Part shown: positions 8,193 to 17,121 of the stretch, piece after piece | Layout of the letters: every line of letters starts with the position of its first letter | Numbering within the stretch: position 1 is the first letter of the stretch | NCBI RefSeq assembly: GCF_024171865.1 | Contig: NZ_JAMTCN010000027.1 | Location: 1-64,000, forward strand | From: Prauserella aidingensis | GTDB lineage: Bacteria > Actinomycetota > Actinomycetes > Mycobacteriales > Pseudonocardiaceae | Direction: 5' to 3' | Length of the DNA: 64,000 bases | The notes under the pieces: model-generated | Databases searched by the model: none | Seen by the model: the letters and a program-made list of their open reading frames with translations, nothing else | Told to the model about the DNA's origin: nothing | Translations under genes and position numbers: made by a program

Positions 8193-9293
8193 ATGAGCGA
8201 GCAAACGACCGCTTTCGACCCCATCACCCTCGGCAGCATGACGGCCCGCAACCGCATCGCGATGGCACCCATGACCCGCAGCAGGGCCTACGACACCCTC
8301 GCCACCGCGGACATGGCGACCTATTACGCCCAGCGCGCAGGGGCGGGACTGATCGTCACCGAAGGCATCCAGCCCAGCATGATCGGGCAGGGCTATCCCG
8401 CAACCCCTGGCTTGCACGGCGCGGACCAGCGCCGCGCGTGGCGGCAGGTGACCGACGCCGTCCACGCCGAGGGCGGCACGATCGTCGCGCAGCTGATGCA
8501 CACGGGCCGCATCGGCCACCCCAGCACCACCGAGGCCGCCGGGCACGGTCCGCTCACACCGGTAGGCCCGTCCCCGGTCCGGGCGGCCGGGCAGGTGTTC
8601 ACGCCCACGGGGCTCCGCGACCACGTCGTGCCCCGGGCGCTGACCGAGGACGAGATCGCGGCGACCGTCACCGATTTCGCCGACGCGGCACGCAACGCCG
8701 TGGCCGCCGGATTCGACGGCGTGGAGGTGCACGGCGCGAACGGGTACCTGCTGCACCAGTTCCTGTCGACCAACGCCAATCTGCGCACGGACGCGTGGGG
8801 CGGCGGTCCGCGCAACCGGAGCAGGCTGACCGTCGAGGTCGTGCGGGCCGTCACCGAGGCGATCGGCGCCGACCGCACGGGGCTTCGACTCTCGCCGAAC
8901 AACGGACTCGGCGACACCGCGGAGGAGGACCACCCGACGACCTACCGCGGCCTCGTGTCCGAACTGGACACGTTCGGCCTGGCCTATCTGCACCTGGTCG
9001 AGGCGGGAGACCCGGCGCTGACGCCCGAGATCCGGGCGGCCTGGTCGGGCGCATTGCTGCTCAACCCGGCGGGAGCCGACCCGCTCGAACACCCGCGGCG
9101 GCTGGCACTGATCGACGACGGAACGGCCGACGTGGTCTCGTTCGGCAGGCTGTTCATCTCCAACCCGGACCTGGTGACGCGCCTCGCCGCCGACGGCGCC
9201 CCGCTCGCGCTGCCGGACCTGTCCAAGGCCTACGGCGGCGACCACACCGGCTACCTGGACTACCCGACACTCGTGAGCACACGCTCGGCGTGA
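8193..9293 (+). CDS. Alkene reductase, Old Yellow Enzyme family
   Basis: 366 residues, a complete FMN-binding TIM barrel. The N-terminal ITLGSMTARNRIAMAPMTRSRA contributes to the flavin site; FDGVEVHGANGYLLHQFLS is the family signature, and NRSRLTVEVVRAV follows. HGAN contains the HxxN pair that binds the substrate carbonyl in the YqjM/NemA group. The enzyme reduces activated C=C bonds of enones, nitro-olefins or quinones with NAD(P)H. Divergent from a MarR repressor, it probably detoxifies electrophiles. A strong bidirectional hairpin follows it. Confidence 0.93.
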   Translation: MSEQTTAFDPITLGSMTARNRIAMAPMTRSRAYDTLATADMATYYAQRAGAGLIVTEGIQPSMIGQGYPATPGLHGADQRRAWRQVTDAVHAEGGTIVAQLMHTGRIGHPSTTEAAGHGPLTPVGPSPVRAAGQVFTPTGLRDHVVPRALTEDEIAATVTDFADAARNAVAAGFDGVEVHGANGYLLHQFLSTNANLRTDAWGGGPRNRSRLTVEVVRAVTEAIGADRTGLRLSPNNGLGDTAEEDHPTTYRGLVSELDTFGLAYLHLVEAGDPALTPEIRAAWSGALLLNPAGADPLEHPRRLALIDDGTADVVSFGRLFISNPDLVTRLAADGAPLALPDLSKAYGGDHTGYLDYPTLVSTRSA

Positions 9294-9312
9294 CGTCCGG
9301 CGCCGGCTCGGG

Positions 9313-9349
9313 CTGCCGGGTCCCGTCGCGAGGCGACGGGACCCGGCAG
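9313..9349. terminator. Bidirectional terminator
   Basis: A perfect 17-base stem (left arm 9313-9329, right arm 9333-9349) with a three-base GAG loop, in the 63-base gap between two convergent genes, the reductase and the semialdehyde dehydrogenase. It should end both transcripts. Confidence 0.9.
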
Positions 9350-9356
9350 TCCGCCG

Positions 9357-10865
9357 TCAGGTCGCGGCACCGTCGACGCGCCGGGGAATGCCGAGCGGGT
9401 TGGCGTCCTGCAACTCCTCGGGCAGCAGCTCGTCCGGAACGTCCTGGTAGGTCACCGGGCGCAGGAACCTCCGGATGGCCGTGGCCCCCACCGACGTGTG
9501 GAGCGGGTCGGTGGTCGCGGGCCACGGACCGCCGTGGTGCTGTGACCAGGTCACGGCCACGCCGGTCGGCCAGCCGTTGAAGATGATCCGCCCGACGTTC
9601 TCCCGCAACGCCGCGACGACGTCGGCCGCCGCGGGGTCGCCGGGTTCGGCGTGAACACTTCCCGTGAGGCTGCCCGGCACGGTGCGCAGAGCCCGGTGCA
9701 GGGAGTCGCTGTCGCGGTACTCCACGAGCACGGTGACCGGGCCGAAGCACTCTCCCGCCAGCACGTCGGCACGGGCGGCGAAGGTCTCGGCGTCCACGGC
9801 CAGCACCGCGGGGAGGACGTCGTGACCGTCGGCGTCCAACGGCTCGGCCTTCACCAGCTCACGCACGCCGGGCACCTCCGACAGAGCGGCGATACCGGAC
9901 TGGAAGGCGTCCCGCATCCGCGCGGTGAGCATCGGCGCGGGTTTCGACGGACCCACGGCGTCGGTGACCTGCGCGTCGAAGCCGGAATCGGCGGGCACGA
10001 ACACCACGCCGGGCTTCGTGCAGAACTGCCCGGTGCCGAGCCGGAACGACCCGGCCAGTCCCTCGGCGACCTCGCGGCCACGCGCGGCGACCGCGGCCTC
10101 CGTGACGACGACCGGGTTGATGCTGCCGAGTTCCCCGTAGAACGGGATCGGGTTCTCCCGTCCGACGGCCAGGTCGTACAGCGCCCGGCCGCCGCCGGTC
10201 GAGCCGGTGAAGCCGACCGCCGTGATCGCCGGGTCGGTCACCAACGCGGGCCCCGCCTCGTAACCGTGCACGACGCTCAACATCCCGTCGGGAGCACCCG
10301 CTTCCGACAGGGCCTCGGTCGCCAACTCCGCGATCCGCGCGGACAGGCCGGGATGTCCGGGATGGGCCTTCACCACGACCGGACATCCGGCGGCCAGTGC
10401 ACTCGCCGTGTCACCACCGAGCACCGAGAACGCGAACGGGAAGTTGCTGGCCGCGAACACCGCGACCGGACCGAGCGGCACCAGCATGCGGCGCAGGTCG
10501 CCGTGCGGCGGGACCGCGTTCGCATCGGGCCTGTCGATGACCGCTTCGCAGAAGGCGCCGTCACGCAGCACGTCGGCGAACATGTCCAACTGCGCCGCCG
10601 TGCGGGCCAGCTCACCGGGGAGCCGCGGACTGCCGAGCGCGGTCTCGCGGTCGGCGAGCTCGACCAGTTCGTTCTCGCTACGCCGCAGTGCCGTGGCCAG
10701 CGCGCTCAGCAACCGGCCCCGGTCGGCGTAGGCCAGGCCGGCCAGCCGCGGCGCGCAGTCGGCCGCACGTTGCACGGCGCTGCGCACCTCCTCGGCACCG
10801 GTGTCGGGGATCGGATCACCGACCGGCTCGCCGGTACGCGGATCGACTCCCTGGTTCAACGACAT
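9357..10865 (-). CDS. Alpha-ketoglutarate semialdehyde dehydrogenase
   Basis: 502 residues, an NAD(P)-dependent aldehyde dehydrogenase of the 2,5-dioxovalerate (KGSA) branch, which is recognisable by GQFCTKPG around nucleophile Cys282 and GELGSINPV around general base Glu245. The N-terminus VDPRTGEPVGDPIPDT and the late NGWPTGVAV...HHGGPWPATTD also match this branch. GGAAAGG precedes the ATG. It would oxidise alpha-ketoglutarate semialdehyde to alpha-ketoglutarate, the last step of Weimberg-type pentose or glucarate pathways. The XylX-like dehydratase that makes this substrate is two genes upstream in the same operon. Confidence 0.88.
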   Translation of the reverse strand: MSLNQGVDPRTGEPVGDPIPDTGAEEVRSAVQRAADCAPRLAGLAYADRGRLLSALATALRRSENELVELADRETALGSPRLPGELARTAAQLDMFADVLRDGAFCEAVIDRPDANAVPPHGDLRRMLVPLGPVAVFAASNFPFAFSVLGGDTASALAAGCPVVVKAHPGHPGLSARIAELATEALSEAGAPDGMLSVVHGYEAGPALVTDPAITAVGFTGSTGGGRALYDLAVGRENPIPFYGELGSINPVVVTEAAVAARGREVAEGLAGSFRLGTGQFCTKPGVVFVPADSGFDAQVTDAVGPSKPAPMLTARMRDAFQSGIAALSEVPGVRELVKAEPLDADGHDVLPAVLAVDAETFAARADVLAGECFGPVTVLVEYRDSDSLHRALRTVPGSLTGSVHAEPGDPAAADVVAALRENVGRIIFNGWPTGVAVTWSQHHGGPWPATTDPLHTSVGATAIRRFLRPVTYQDVPDELLPEELQDANPLGIPRRVDGAAT

Positions 10866-10948
10866 CACCTTTCCGTCGAGACTTGCCGATGGGAACTGTT
10901 CGGGTGGACGGGATCGGCGCACCGTGGGCGCCGCCGTCACAGTGTCCG

Positions 10949-11902
10949 TCAGCGCACCGGGCACCGCAGCGGTGTGCCCGACAACGCGCGGTCGGCCTCC
11001 TCGGCCGCCAACCGCTGCAGCGCGGCGAGGGAACTGTCCGAGAAGAACGCCGCGTGGGGTGTCAGCAGCACCTCGGGAAGTTCCCGCAACCGGGAGTCCT
11101 CCGCGAGCGGTTCGGGGTCGAACACGTCGAGCGCGGCACCGGCGATCTTTCCCGACGCGACCGCGTCGGCGAGCGCGTCCTGATCGACGAGGCCCCCGCG
11201 GGAGGTGTTCACCAGGAAGGCTCCCGTCCGCATGCGTTGGAAGGCCGCCGCGTCGAGAAGCTTGCTGGTCTCGGCGGTCAACGGCGCATGCAACGACACC
11301 GCGTCGGCCGCACCGAGCAGTTCGTCCAATGCGGACAGCCGGACACCGTGGGCGGCCGCCGCATCGGCGTCGGCGTAGGGGTCGTGGGCCAGCACGGAGA
11401 ACCCGAACGGAGCGAGCCGCTCCGCGACCGCGAACCCGATCTGCCCGAGGCCGACGAGGCCGATCGTGGTGTCGGCGAACCCGGGCACCGATCCGAGGTC
11501 GCGGGGAGCGCACCAGCCGTCCCGGTGCACGGCCCGGTCGAACCGGGTCAGCCTGCGCAACAGCGTCAGCAGGCAGGCGACGGTGTGGTCGGCGACGGTG
11601 TCGACGCCGTAGTCCGGCACGTTCGCCACGGTGATCCCGAGTTCGGTCGCGGCGGCGACGTCGACGTTGTCGTAGCCGATGCCGTACCGGATCACCGATG
11701 CGCCGTCGGCCATCGCGGAGAGGACGGCACGGGTCGTCGGCGCGAAGTTGACGAACGCGACGTCCGCGCCGCGCACCGCCTCGACGGTCTCCTCCTCGGT
11801 TCGGCACTGATGCACCCCGAACTCGGCGCCGTGCCGCTCGGCGACCGCGGCCTCGCCGGTCACGTCGCCGAAGGCGTGGTCGGTGACGACGACGCGTGTC
11901 AT
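10949..11902 (-). CDS. D-2-hydroxyacid dehydrogenase
   Basis: 317 residues of the NAD-dependent D-isomer-specific family, phosphoglycerate-dehydrogenase-like branch. GLVGLGQIG (about 145-153) is the nucleotide-binding loop. Catalytic residues are seen in NTSRGGLVD (Arg), DVFDPEPL (Glu) and LLTPHAAFF (His). Its ATG overlaps the stop of the upstream XylX-like gene by four bases (ATGA), so translation is coupled. It probably interconverts a 2-keto acid and a hydroxyacid, such as glyoxylate/glycolate or a pentonate-derived acid. The exact substrate is not evident. Confidence 0.88.
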   Translation of the reverse strand: MTRVVVTDHAFGDVTGEAAVAERHGAEFGVHQCRTEEETVEAVRGADVAFVNFAPTTRAVLSAMADGASVIRYGIGYDNVDVAAATELGITVANVPDYGVDTVADHTVACLLTLLRRLTRFDRAVHRDGWCAPRDLGSVPGFADTTIGLVGLGQIGFAVAERLAPFGFSVLAHDPYADADAAAAHGVRLSALDELLGAADAVSLHAPLTAETSKLLDAAAFQRMRTGAFLVNTSRGGLVDQDALADAVASGKIAGAALDVFDPEPLAEDSRLRELPEVLLTPHAAFFSDSSLAALQRLAAEEADRALSGTPLRCPVR

Positions 11903-13098
11903 GCCGGAACCTCCTGTCCCCGCACACCGGACAGCAGGCCGCGTGCGGCGAGATTGCCGTACAGGGCACGGATCCCGAACGTCCAGTCCGGTGCCTGCTC
12001 GGCGGTGTTGACCTCGTTGACCAGCGCCCCGAGCTTCGGGGACGAAATGCGCACGATGTCGCCGATCTTGTGCGTGAACCCCTGCCCCGGAACGTCGCGG
12101 TCCTCGGTGGGGGCGAACATCGTCCCGGTCAGCAGCACGAACCCGTCCGGGTAGCGGTGATGCGGACCGTGTGCGTGGTCGAGCAGGGTGCTGATGTCCC
12201 TGCTCATCTCCCTGACCGGGTTGACGCCGCTGAGCGAGAACCCGTCGCGGCCGCTGATCTCCAGCTCGACGTCGATTCCCCGCGCGTCGTCCAGGCCGAA
12301 ACCGTCGTCGAACAGGCGCAGGAACGGGCCGAGTGCGCACGAGGCGTTGTTGTCCTTGGCCTCGGCGAGCAGCAGTGCGCTGCGCCCCTCGAAGTCGCGG
12401 AGGTTGACGTCGTTGCCGAGCGTCGCGGCGATCGGCGCACCGCGGGAGTCCGCCACGACGGCGAGTTCGGGCTCCGGGTTGTTCCACGTCGAGCGTTCCA
12501 GCACGCCGATCTGCGCGCCGGTGCCGACGGCCGACAGCACGGGCGCCTTGGTGAAGATCTCCGGGTCGGGGCCGATGCCGACCTCGAGGTACTGCGACCA
12601 CAACCCTTCGGCGACCAGCAGTTCCTTCGCCCGCGCTGCCTCCTCGGATCCGGGCACGACCTGCGAGATGCGGCCCGCGACGAGTTCGCCGAGTTTGCCG
12701 CGGATCTCCTCGGCGCGGTGCAGGTCCCCTGCCGCCCGCTCCTCGATGACCCGCTCGATCATGCTGCGCGCGAACGTCACGCCCGCGGCCTTGAGCACCT
12801 GGAGGTCCACGGGGGCCAACAGGTGCGCCCGGGTGCGGTCGCCGTCGAACGTCGCCTCCAGCACGTCGGCGAGCGGCCAGCTGCGCGAACCCTGTGCGGT
12901 GCGCACCACGTCGACGGCGTCCGGTCGGTCCACCAGGTCGGCGACCGTCGGCGTGACCTCCGTGAGGTCGACGAGCACGTCCCCTCGCAGCGCGGCGACG
13001 CACGGCCCCCCACTTCCGGGGTCGTGAATCCGTGCCACGAGGGTCGCCCGGTCGGCGTCGTCCGGGAGAACGCTACTGGCGTAGTCGGTGAGCTTCAC
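11899..13098 (-). CDS. xylX: XylX-like 2-keto-3-deoxy-pentonate dehydratase (FAH fold)
   Basis: 399 residues of the fumarylacetoacetate-hydrolase superfamily, but longer than plain FAH proteins and matching the XylX branch of Caulobacter as I remember it: LLAPVDLQVLKAAGVTFARS, IEERAAGD, GLWSQYLEVGIGPDPEIFTK, WNNPEPE and GNDVNLRDFEGRSALLL. The Glu pair in NPEPE is a metal ligand site. XylX dehydrates 2-keto-3-deoxy-xylonate to alpha-ketoglutarate semialdehyde, the substrate of the dehydrogenase in this operon. Arabinonate- or glucarate-derived analogues are equally possible. A palindrome 42 bases upstream is the likely GntR operator. Confidence 0.8.
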   Translation of the reverse strand: MKLTDYASSVLPDDADRATLVARIHDPGSGGPCVAALRGDVLVDLTEVTPTVADLVDRPDAVDVVRTAQGSRSWPLADVLEATFDGDRTRAHLLAPVDLQVLKAAGVTFARSMIERVIEERAAGDLHRAEEIRGKLGELVAGRISQVVPGSEEAARAKELLVAEGLWSQYLEVGIGPDPEIFTKAPVLSAVGTGAQIGVLERSTWNNPEPELAVVADSRGAPIAATLGNDVNLRDFEGRSALLLAEAKDNNASCALGPFLRLFDDGFGLDDARGIDVELEISGRDGFSLSGVNPVREMSRDISTLLDHAHGPHHRYPDGFVLLTGTMFAPTEDRDVPGQGFTHKIGDIVRISSPKLGALVNEVNTAEQAPDWTFGIRALYGNLAARGLLSGVRGQEVPA

Positions 13099-13139
13099 AG
13101 ATGTGCCTTCCCTGCCGTGTCGAACCCAGCAAACATCAG

Positions 13140-13152
13140 TTTGTCATACAAA
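13140..13152. promoter_or_regulatory. GntR/FadR-type operator upstream of xylX operon
   Basis: TTTGTCATACAAA is a perfect dyad (TTTGT-CAT-ACAAA), the size and form FadR-subfamily regulators bind. It lies just upstream of the leftward xylX gene and shares its right half with sites at the gntR and aldehyde dehydrogenase promoters. Confidence 0.6.
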
Positions 13153-13243
13153 TGTGCGCCGGCACCAGACACGAACGTCACGTGGGCCACAGCCGACATC
13201 TCGCCACTGTCACCCTTTCGCGCGGCGACCTGGGTACACAGGT

Positions 13244-13273
13244 CGTCATACAGCATCCGATGAGCCATACAAT
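13244..13273 (+). promoter_or_regulatory. gntR promoter with two operator half-sites, probably leaderless
   Basis: CGTCATACAG (13244-13253) and GCCATACAAT (13264-13273) repeat the CATACA core of the neighbouring operator. The second contains TACAAT, a good -10 hexamer ending seven bases before the ATG of gntR. There is no ribosome site before that ATG, so the transcript may start at the codon itself. The overlap of operator and -10 implies autorepression. Confidence 0.5.
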
Positions 13274-13279
13274 CGTGCT

Positions 13280-13993
13280 ATGAACTTCGATCACGGCGCC
13301 CGGCGGAGGCTTCCGGAGACCCTCGCCGACACGCTCCAGGACGAGATCCTGCAGCTGCCGGTCGGCGAGCGACTGCCCACCGAGGCCGAACTCGCCGACC
13401 GGTTCGACGTGAGCCGCACGGTCGTGCGCGAGACGGCCCGACTGCTGGTCCAGCGAGGACTCGTCACGGTGAAGCCGGGCCGCGGCATGGTCGTCTCCGA
13501 GTTCGACGGCCGCTTGATCGCCGACCAGTACTCGCTCCTGCTCCGCCTCAGCGAAGGCAGCTTCGAGCAGCTTCTCGAACTGCGACTGGTACTCGAGGTC
13601 GAGATGGCGGTACTCGCGGCGGCACGCAGGGAGGAGGCACATCTCGAGGCGATGCAGGCGGAGAACGACCGGCTCGCCGCGAACGTCGACGTGCGCGAGA
13701 AGTTCCTCGACGCCGACCTGTCGTTCCACGAGATCCTGGCCAAGGCCAGCGGAAACCCGTTCTTCTCGCTGATGATCAAGCCGATCAACGGCTTCCTGCG
13801 CGAGACGTACTCGTCGGGGCCCGCGTATCCGTCGGAGGCGACCGACACCGTGCGCGAACACGCGGAGATCGCCGACGCCATCGCCGCTGGTGACCCGTCC
13901 CGCGCGCGGTTCGCGACGGAGAACCACCTCCGGCGGATCATGCGGCACGCCGACCGCCTCGCTCCCGGCCGGAACGGCGACGAGCCCGCCTGA
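13280..13993 (+). CDS. FadR-subfamily GntR regulator
   Basis: 237 residues. The winged helix (about 10-75) reads LPVGERLPTEAELADRFDVSRTVVRETARLLVQRGLVTVKPGRGMVV, the classic GntR signature. The FCD effector domain follows (about 95-225), with metal/ligand residues in LDADLSFHEILAKASGN and EHAEIADAIAAGD plus ATENHLRRI. FCD regulators respond to sugar acids and short organic acids. The gene sits between two divergent catabolic operons and similar sites occur at all three promoters, so it is very likely the local repressor. Start chosen at the ATG next to TACAAT. Confidence 0.92.
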   Translation: MNFDHGARRRLPETLADTLQDEILQLPVGERLPTEAELADRFDVSRTVVRETARLLVQRGLVTVKPGRGMVVSEFDGRLIADQYSLLLRLSEGSFEQLLELRLVLEVEMAVLAAARREEAHLEAMQAENDRLAANVDVREKFLDADLSFHEILAKASGNPFFSLMIKPINGFLRETYSSGPAYPSEATDTVREHAEIADAIAAGDPSRARFATENHLRRIMRHADRLAPGRNGDEPA

Positions 13994-14045
13994 GTCGACA
14001 CCCCCGAACGGGTTGCGGCGGGTGTGTATCCGAAGCTAAAGTCCG

Positions 14046-14059
14046 ATCATCATACAAAT
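14046..14059 (+). promoter_or_regulatory. GntR operator-like site before the aldehyde dehydrogenase operon
   Basis: ATCATCATACAAAT matches the right half of the TTTGTCATACAAA dyad at nine consecutive positions (TCATACAAA). It lies about 90 bases before the aldehyde dehydrogenase start and just after the gntR stop, where a new promoter is needed. Confidence 0.5.
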
Positions 14060-14144
14060 CAGTGGATCCGGGTTGCCCCACTCGGCACAGGCCGAAACCG
14101 TGACCGCACCCGGGTCCGCCGTCCATGAGAGCGGACACAGCACC

Positions 14145-15596
14145 ATGCACCATCACACCGACGTGATCACCTGCCGGAACTTCCACGGCGGAGACTGGCG
14201 GGACGCCGGCGGCGACACGATCGATCGGCACAACCCCGCGACCGGCGACCTGGCCGCCGTGGCACCGCGATCGACCGCACGCGACGTCGACGCGGCCGTG
14301 CGATCCGCGGTCGCGGCGTTCCCCGCCTGGCGCAAGACCCTGCCCGCCGAGCGTGCCCGCCACCTGCACCGGCTCGCCGAGGTCTGCGCGACCCGTGTCG
14401 ACGAACTGGCCGTCTCGATCACGCGGGAGCAGGGAAAGCCGCGCACCGAGGCACGCGGCGAGGTCACCAAGTTCGTGTCCGCGCTGCATTACTACGCGGA
14501 GGAGGCCGAGCGCGTCTTCGGCCGGACGATCCCCAACGACACGGCCGGTTTCCTCAGCATCGTGCAGAAGGAGCCGATCGGACCGGTCGCGGGCATCGTG
14601 CCGTGGAACTACCCGATCGAACTCACCGGCTGGAAGCTCGCCGGTGCGACCGCCGCGGGGTGCACGATCGTGCTGAAGCCGTCGGAGTACACCCCGGGAT
14701 CGGCGCAGCTGTTGTCGGAGTGTGTCGCCGAGGCGATGCCCCCTGGTGTCGTCAACGTCGTGTATGGCGACGGCGAGGCCGGGCAGGCGCTGGCCGAGCA
14801 CCCGGACGTCGCCAAGATCGCGTTCACCGGCTCGATGCGCACGGGCCAGGAGATCTACCGCTCCGTCAACGGCATCACCGCGCTGTCCCTCGAACTGGGC
14901 GGAAGCTGCCCGATGATCGTCACCGACCGGGCCGACGTCGACGCCGCGATCGCGGGCGCCACTCGGCGTTCCTTCCGCAACGCCGGGCAGATCTGCATCG
15001 CGATCAACCGGATCTACGTGCAGGACGGGGTGTACGACGAGTTCGTCGCGGGGCTGGCGAAGGCCGCCGACGCGCTGACCGTCGCCGACGGTCTCGCCGA
15101 ACCCGATGCCGACGTCGGCGCGATGACGATGCCCGAGACGTACCGGCGCACCCTCGACCACATCGCCGACGCCCGCGCGCAGGGGGCGCGGGTCGTCGCG
15201 GGAGGCGAGCCGCCGCGGCCGGACTCGCCCGGACTGTTCCTTCGCCCGACCGTCGTGGCCGACGCACCGGACGAGGCGCTGGTCATGCACGAGGAGACGT
15301 TCGGGCCCCTGGTGGGTGTCGCACGGTTCACCGACCTCGACGACGCCGTCGCCCGCGCCAACGCCGCGCCCGGCGGGCTGGCCGCCTACGCCTACACCAC
15401 CGACACGACGGAGACGTTCACGCTCGCCGGCGACCTCGACTTCGGCAACGTCGCGGTGAACAACGTCGACGCCGGGGTCATCAACGCGCCCTACGGGGGC
15501 CGCCGCGAAAGCGGCTTCGGCTCCGAACACGGTCACGAAGGACTCGAGAACTACCTGCAACTCAAGCACATCCGGCTTCGCCACAACGCGCAGTGA
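14145..15596 (+). CDS. NAD(P)-dependent aldehyde dehydrogenase
   Basis: 483 residues, class I/II-like aldehyde dehydrogenase. IVPWNYPIELTGWKLAGATAAGC is the cofactor groove, SLELGG holds general base Glu250 and NAGQICIAINR holds nucleophile Cys284. It resembles the succinate-semialdehyde / lactaldehyde / glycolaldehyde group more than the KGSA branch. Start taken at the ATG that gives MHHHTDVITC; an upstream start would add 24 residues. As first gene of the rightward operon it may oxidise a short aldehyde from sugar cleavage, such as glycolaldehyde. Substrate assignment is tentative. Confidence 0.85.
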   Translation: MHHHTDVITCRNFHGGDWRDAGGDTIDRHNPATGDLAAVAPRSTARDVDAAVRSAVAAFPAWRKTLPAERARHLHRLAEVCATRVDELAVSITREQGKPRTEARGEVTKFVSALHYYAEEAERVFGRTIPNDTAGFLSIVQKEPIGPVAGIVPWNYPIELTGWKLAGATAAGCTIVLKPSEYTPGSAQLLSECVAEAMPPGVVNVVYGDGEAGQALAEHPDVAKIAFTGSMRTGQEIYRSVNGITALSLELGGSCPMIVTDRADVDAAIAGATRRSFRNAGQICIAINRIYVQDGVYDEFVAGLAKAADALTVADGLAEPDADVGAMTMPETYRRTLDHIADARAQGARVVAGGEPPRPDSPGLFLRPTVVADAPDEALVMHEETFGPLVGVARFTDLDDAVARANAAPGGLAAYAYTTDTTETFTLAGDLDFGNVAVNNVDAGVINAPYGGRRESGFGSEHGHEGLENYLQLKHIRLRHNAQ

Positions 15597-15618
15597 GGCG
15601 CGAAAGGACGGTCGCATC

Positions 15619-17121
15619 ATGCTGATTGGCATCGATCTGGGCACTTCGTCGTGCAAGGTCATCGCCGTATCCCGAGCGGGCGAGGTGGTCGCCAAGCATT
15701 CGCGGGACTACCCCGTGCACAACCTCCGGCCCGGGTGGGCGGAACAGGACCCGGCCGGCTGGTGGCGCGCCACCGACGAGGCGATCGCGGCGGTGACCGC
15801 CTCCCTTCCGGAGCGGGGACGCGAAGTGGTCGGCATCGGCCTGTGCGGCCAGATGCACGGCCTGACCGCGCTGGACTCCGACGGCGAGCCGCTACGACGT
15901 GCCATCCTGTGGAACGACCAGCGAGCGGCCGCTGAGTGCGACTGGATCACCGAGCGCGCAGGCGGGCTCGACGAGCTCATCCGCATGACCCGCAACCGGA
16001 TGCTGCCCGGATTCACCGCACCCAAGATCGTCTGGTTCCGGGAGAACGAGCCCGAGCTCTTCGCGCGCATGGCGCACGTGCTCAACCCCAAGGACTATCT
16101 GCGCCTGAAGATGACGGGCAACCACGTCACCGACGTCTCGGACGCCTCCGGCACGGGACTGTTCGACGTCGCCGAGCGCGTCTGGTCGGAGGAACTGCTC
16201 ACACTGCTGGACATCGACCGCGGACTGCTTCCGGACGCGGTCGAGTCGATCGACGCCACCGGAGCGCTGCTCCCGGAGCTGGCACGGCGCTGGAACATCC
16301 CCGAGGGCGTCCAGGTGTACGGCGGCGGTGGCGACGCCGTCATCCAGACCACCGCGATGGGCCTCATCGACCCGGGCCCGGTCGGCTTCACCATCGGGAC
16401 CGCGGGCATCGTCGCGGGCGGTGCGGCGAGCTGCCCGAACATCCCGAGCGGGCGGGTGCAGGTCTCGTGCGGCAACGGTCCGGGCCGCTGGCACGTCATG
16501 GGCGTCTCGCTGAGCGCGGGAGGCGCGTTCCAGTGGCTGCGCGACGCGCTGGCCCCGGCGACGACCGCCGACCCCGTGTCGTTCGAGAAGCTCGTGGCCC
16601 TGGCCAAGGACGTCGAGCCGGGTGCCGAGGGGCTGTTGTTCCTGCCGTACCTGCTCGGCGAGCGGTCCCCGAACCTGGCTCCCGAGGCGTCGGCGAGCTG
16701 GATCGGCCTGACACCGATGCACCACCTCGGGCACTTCTCGCGCAGCGTGCTGGAGGGCGTGCTGCTGAACATGCGGGAGATCCTCGAGGTCTGCCGGCAG
16801 GCGGGACTGGAGTGCGACCGTGTCGTCGCCTCCGGCGGGGCGACGAGCGAAACGCTGTGGCTGCAGCTGCTCGCCGACGTCCTCGGCAGGGAGACCGTCA
16901 CCGTCACCGGTGCGGCCGAGGGCGGGGCGTACGGTGCCGCGCTGGCGACCGGTGTCGGGGTCGGTTACTGGAACAGTCTGGACGAGGCGGTGTCCGGAGT
17001 GAGCATCGAGCGGACGTTCACCCCCGACACCGACAGCGCCCGCGTCTACGACACGGTCTTCGCCCGGCACCGCGCCCTGTACGAAGGGCTGCGGCCGCTC
17101 TACGCCGGCGCGGAGGCGTGA
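15619..17121 (+). CDS. xylB: Xylulokinase (FGGY family)
   Basis: 500 residues, full-length FGGY carbohydrate kinase. It opens GIDLGTSSCKVIAVSRAGE (phosphate-1 loop); GLCGQMHGLTALD is the xylulokinase-type substrate loop, ILWNDQRAAAECD follows, and GGDAVIQTTAMG plus VVASGGATSETLWLQLLADVLG make the ATP-site motifs. It phosphorylates a ketopentulose, most likely D-xylulose to xylulose 5-phosphate; D-ribulose is an alternative because rpiA is two genes on. AAAGGACGG precedes the ATG. Its stop shares a base with the next start. Confidence 0.88.
   Translation: MLIGIDLGTSSCKVIAVSRAGEVVAKHSRDYPVHNLRPGWAEQDPAGWWRATDEAIAAVTASLPERGREVVGIGLCGQMHGLTALDSDGEPLRRAILWNDQRAAAECDWITERAGGLDELIRMTRNRMLPGFTAPKIVWFRENEPELFARMAHVLNPKDYLRLKMTGNHVTDVSDASGTGLFDVAERVWSEELLTLLDIDRGLLPDAVESIDATGALLPELARRWNIPEGVQVYGGGGDAVIQTTAMGLIDPGPVGFTIGTAGIVAGGAASCPNIPSGRVQVSCGNGPGRWHVMGVSLSAGGAFQWLRDALAPATTADPVSFEKLVALAKDVEPGAEGLLFLPYLLGERSPNLAPEASASWIGLTPMHHLGHFSRSVLEGVLLNMREILEVCRQAGLECDRVVASGGATSETLWLQLLADVLGRETVTVTGAAEGGAYGAALATGVGVGYWNSLDEAVSGVSIERTFTPDTDSARVYDTVFARHRALYEGLRPLYAGAEA

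Noticed and set aside
6307-9293. Natural-product gene cluster around the P450
   Set aside because: There is no polyketide, peptide synthetase, terpene or RiPP core enzyme nearby; neighbours are small regulator/enzyme pairs.
9357-13098. Complete Weimberg pathway
   Set aside because: Only the last two steps are encoded; the sugar dehydrogenase, lactonase and pentonate dehydratase are absent from the window.
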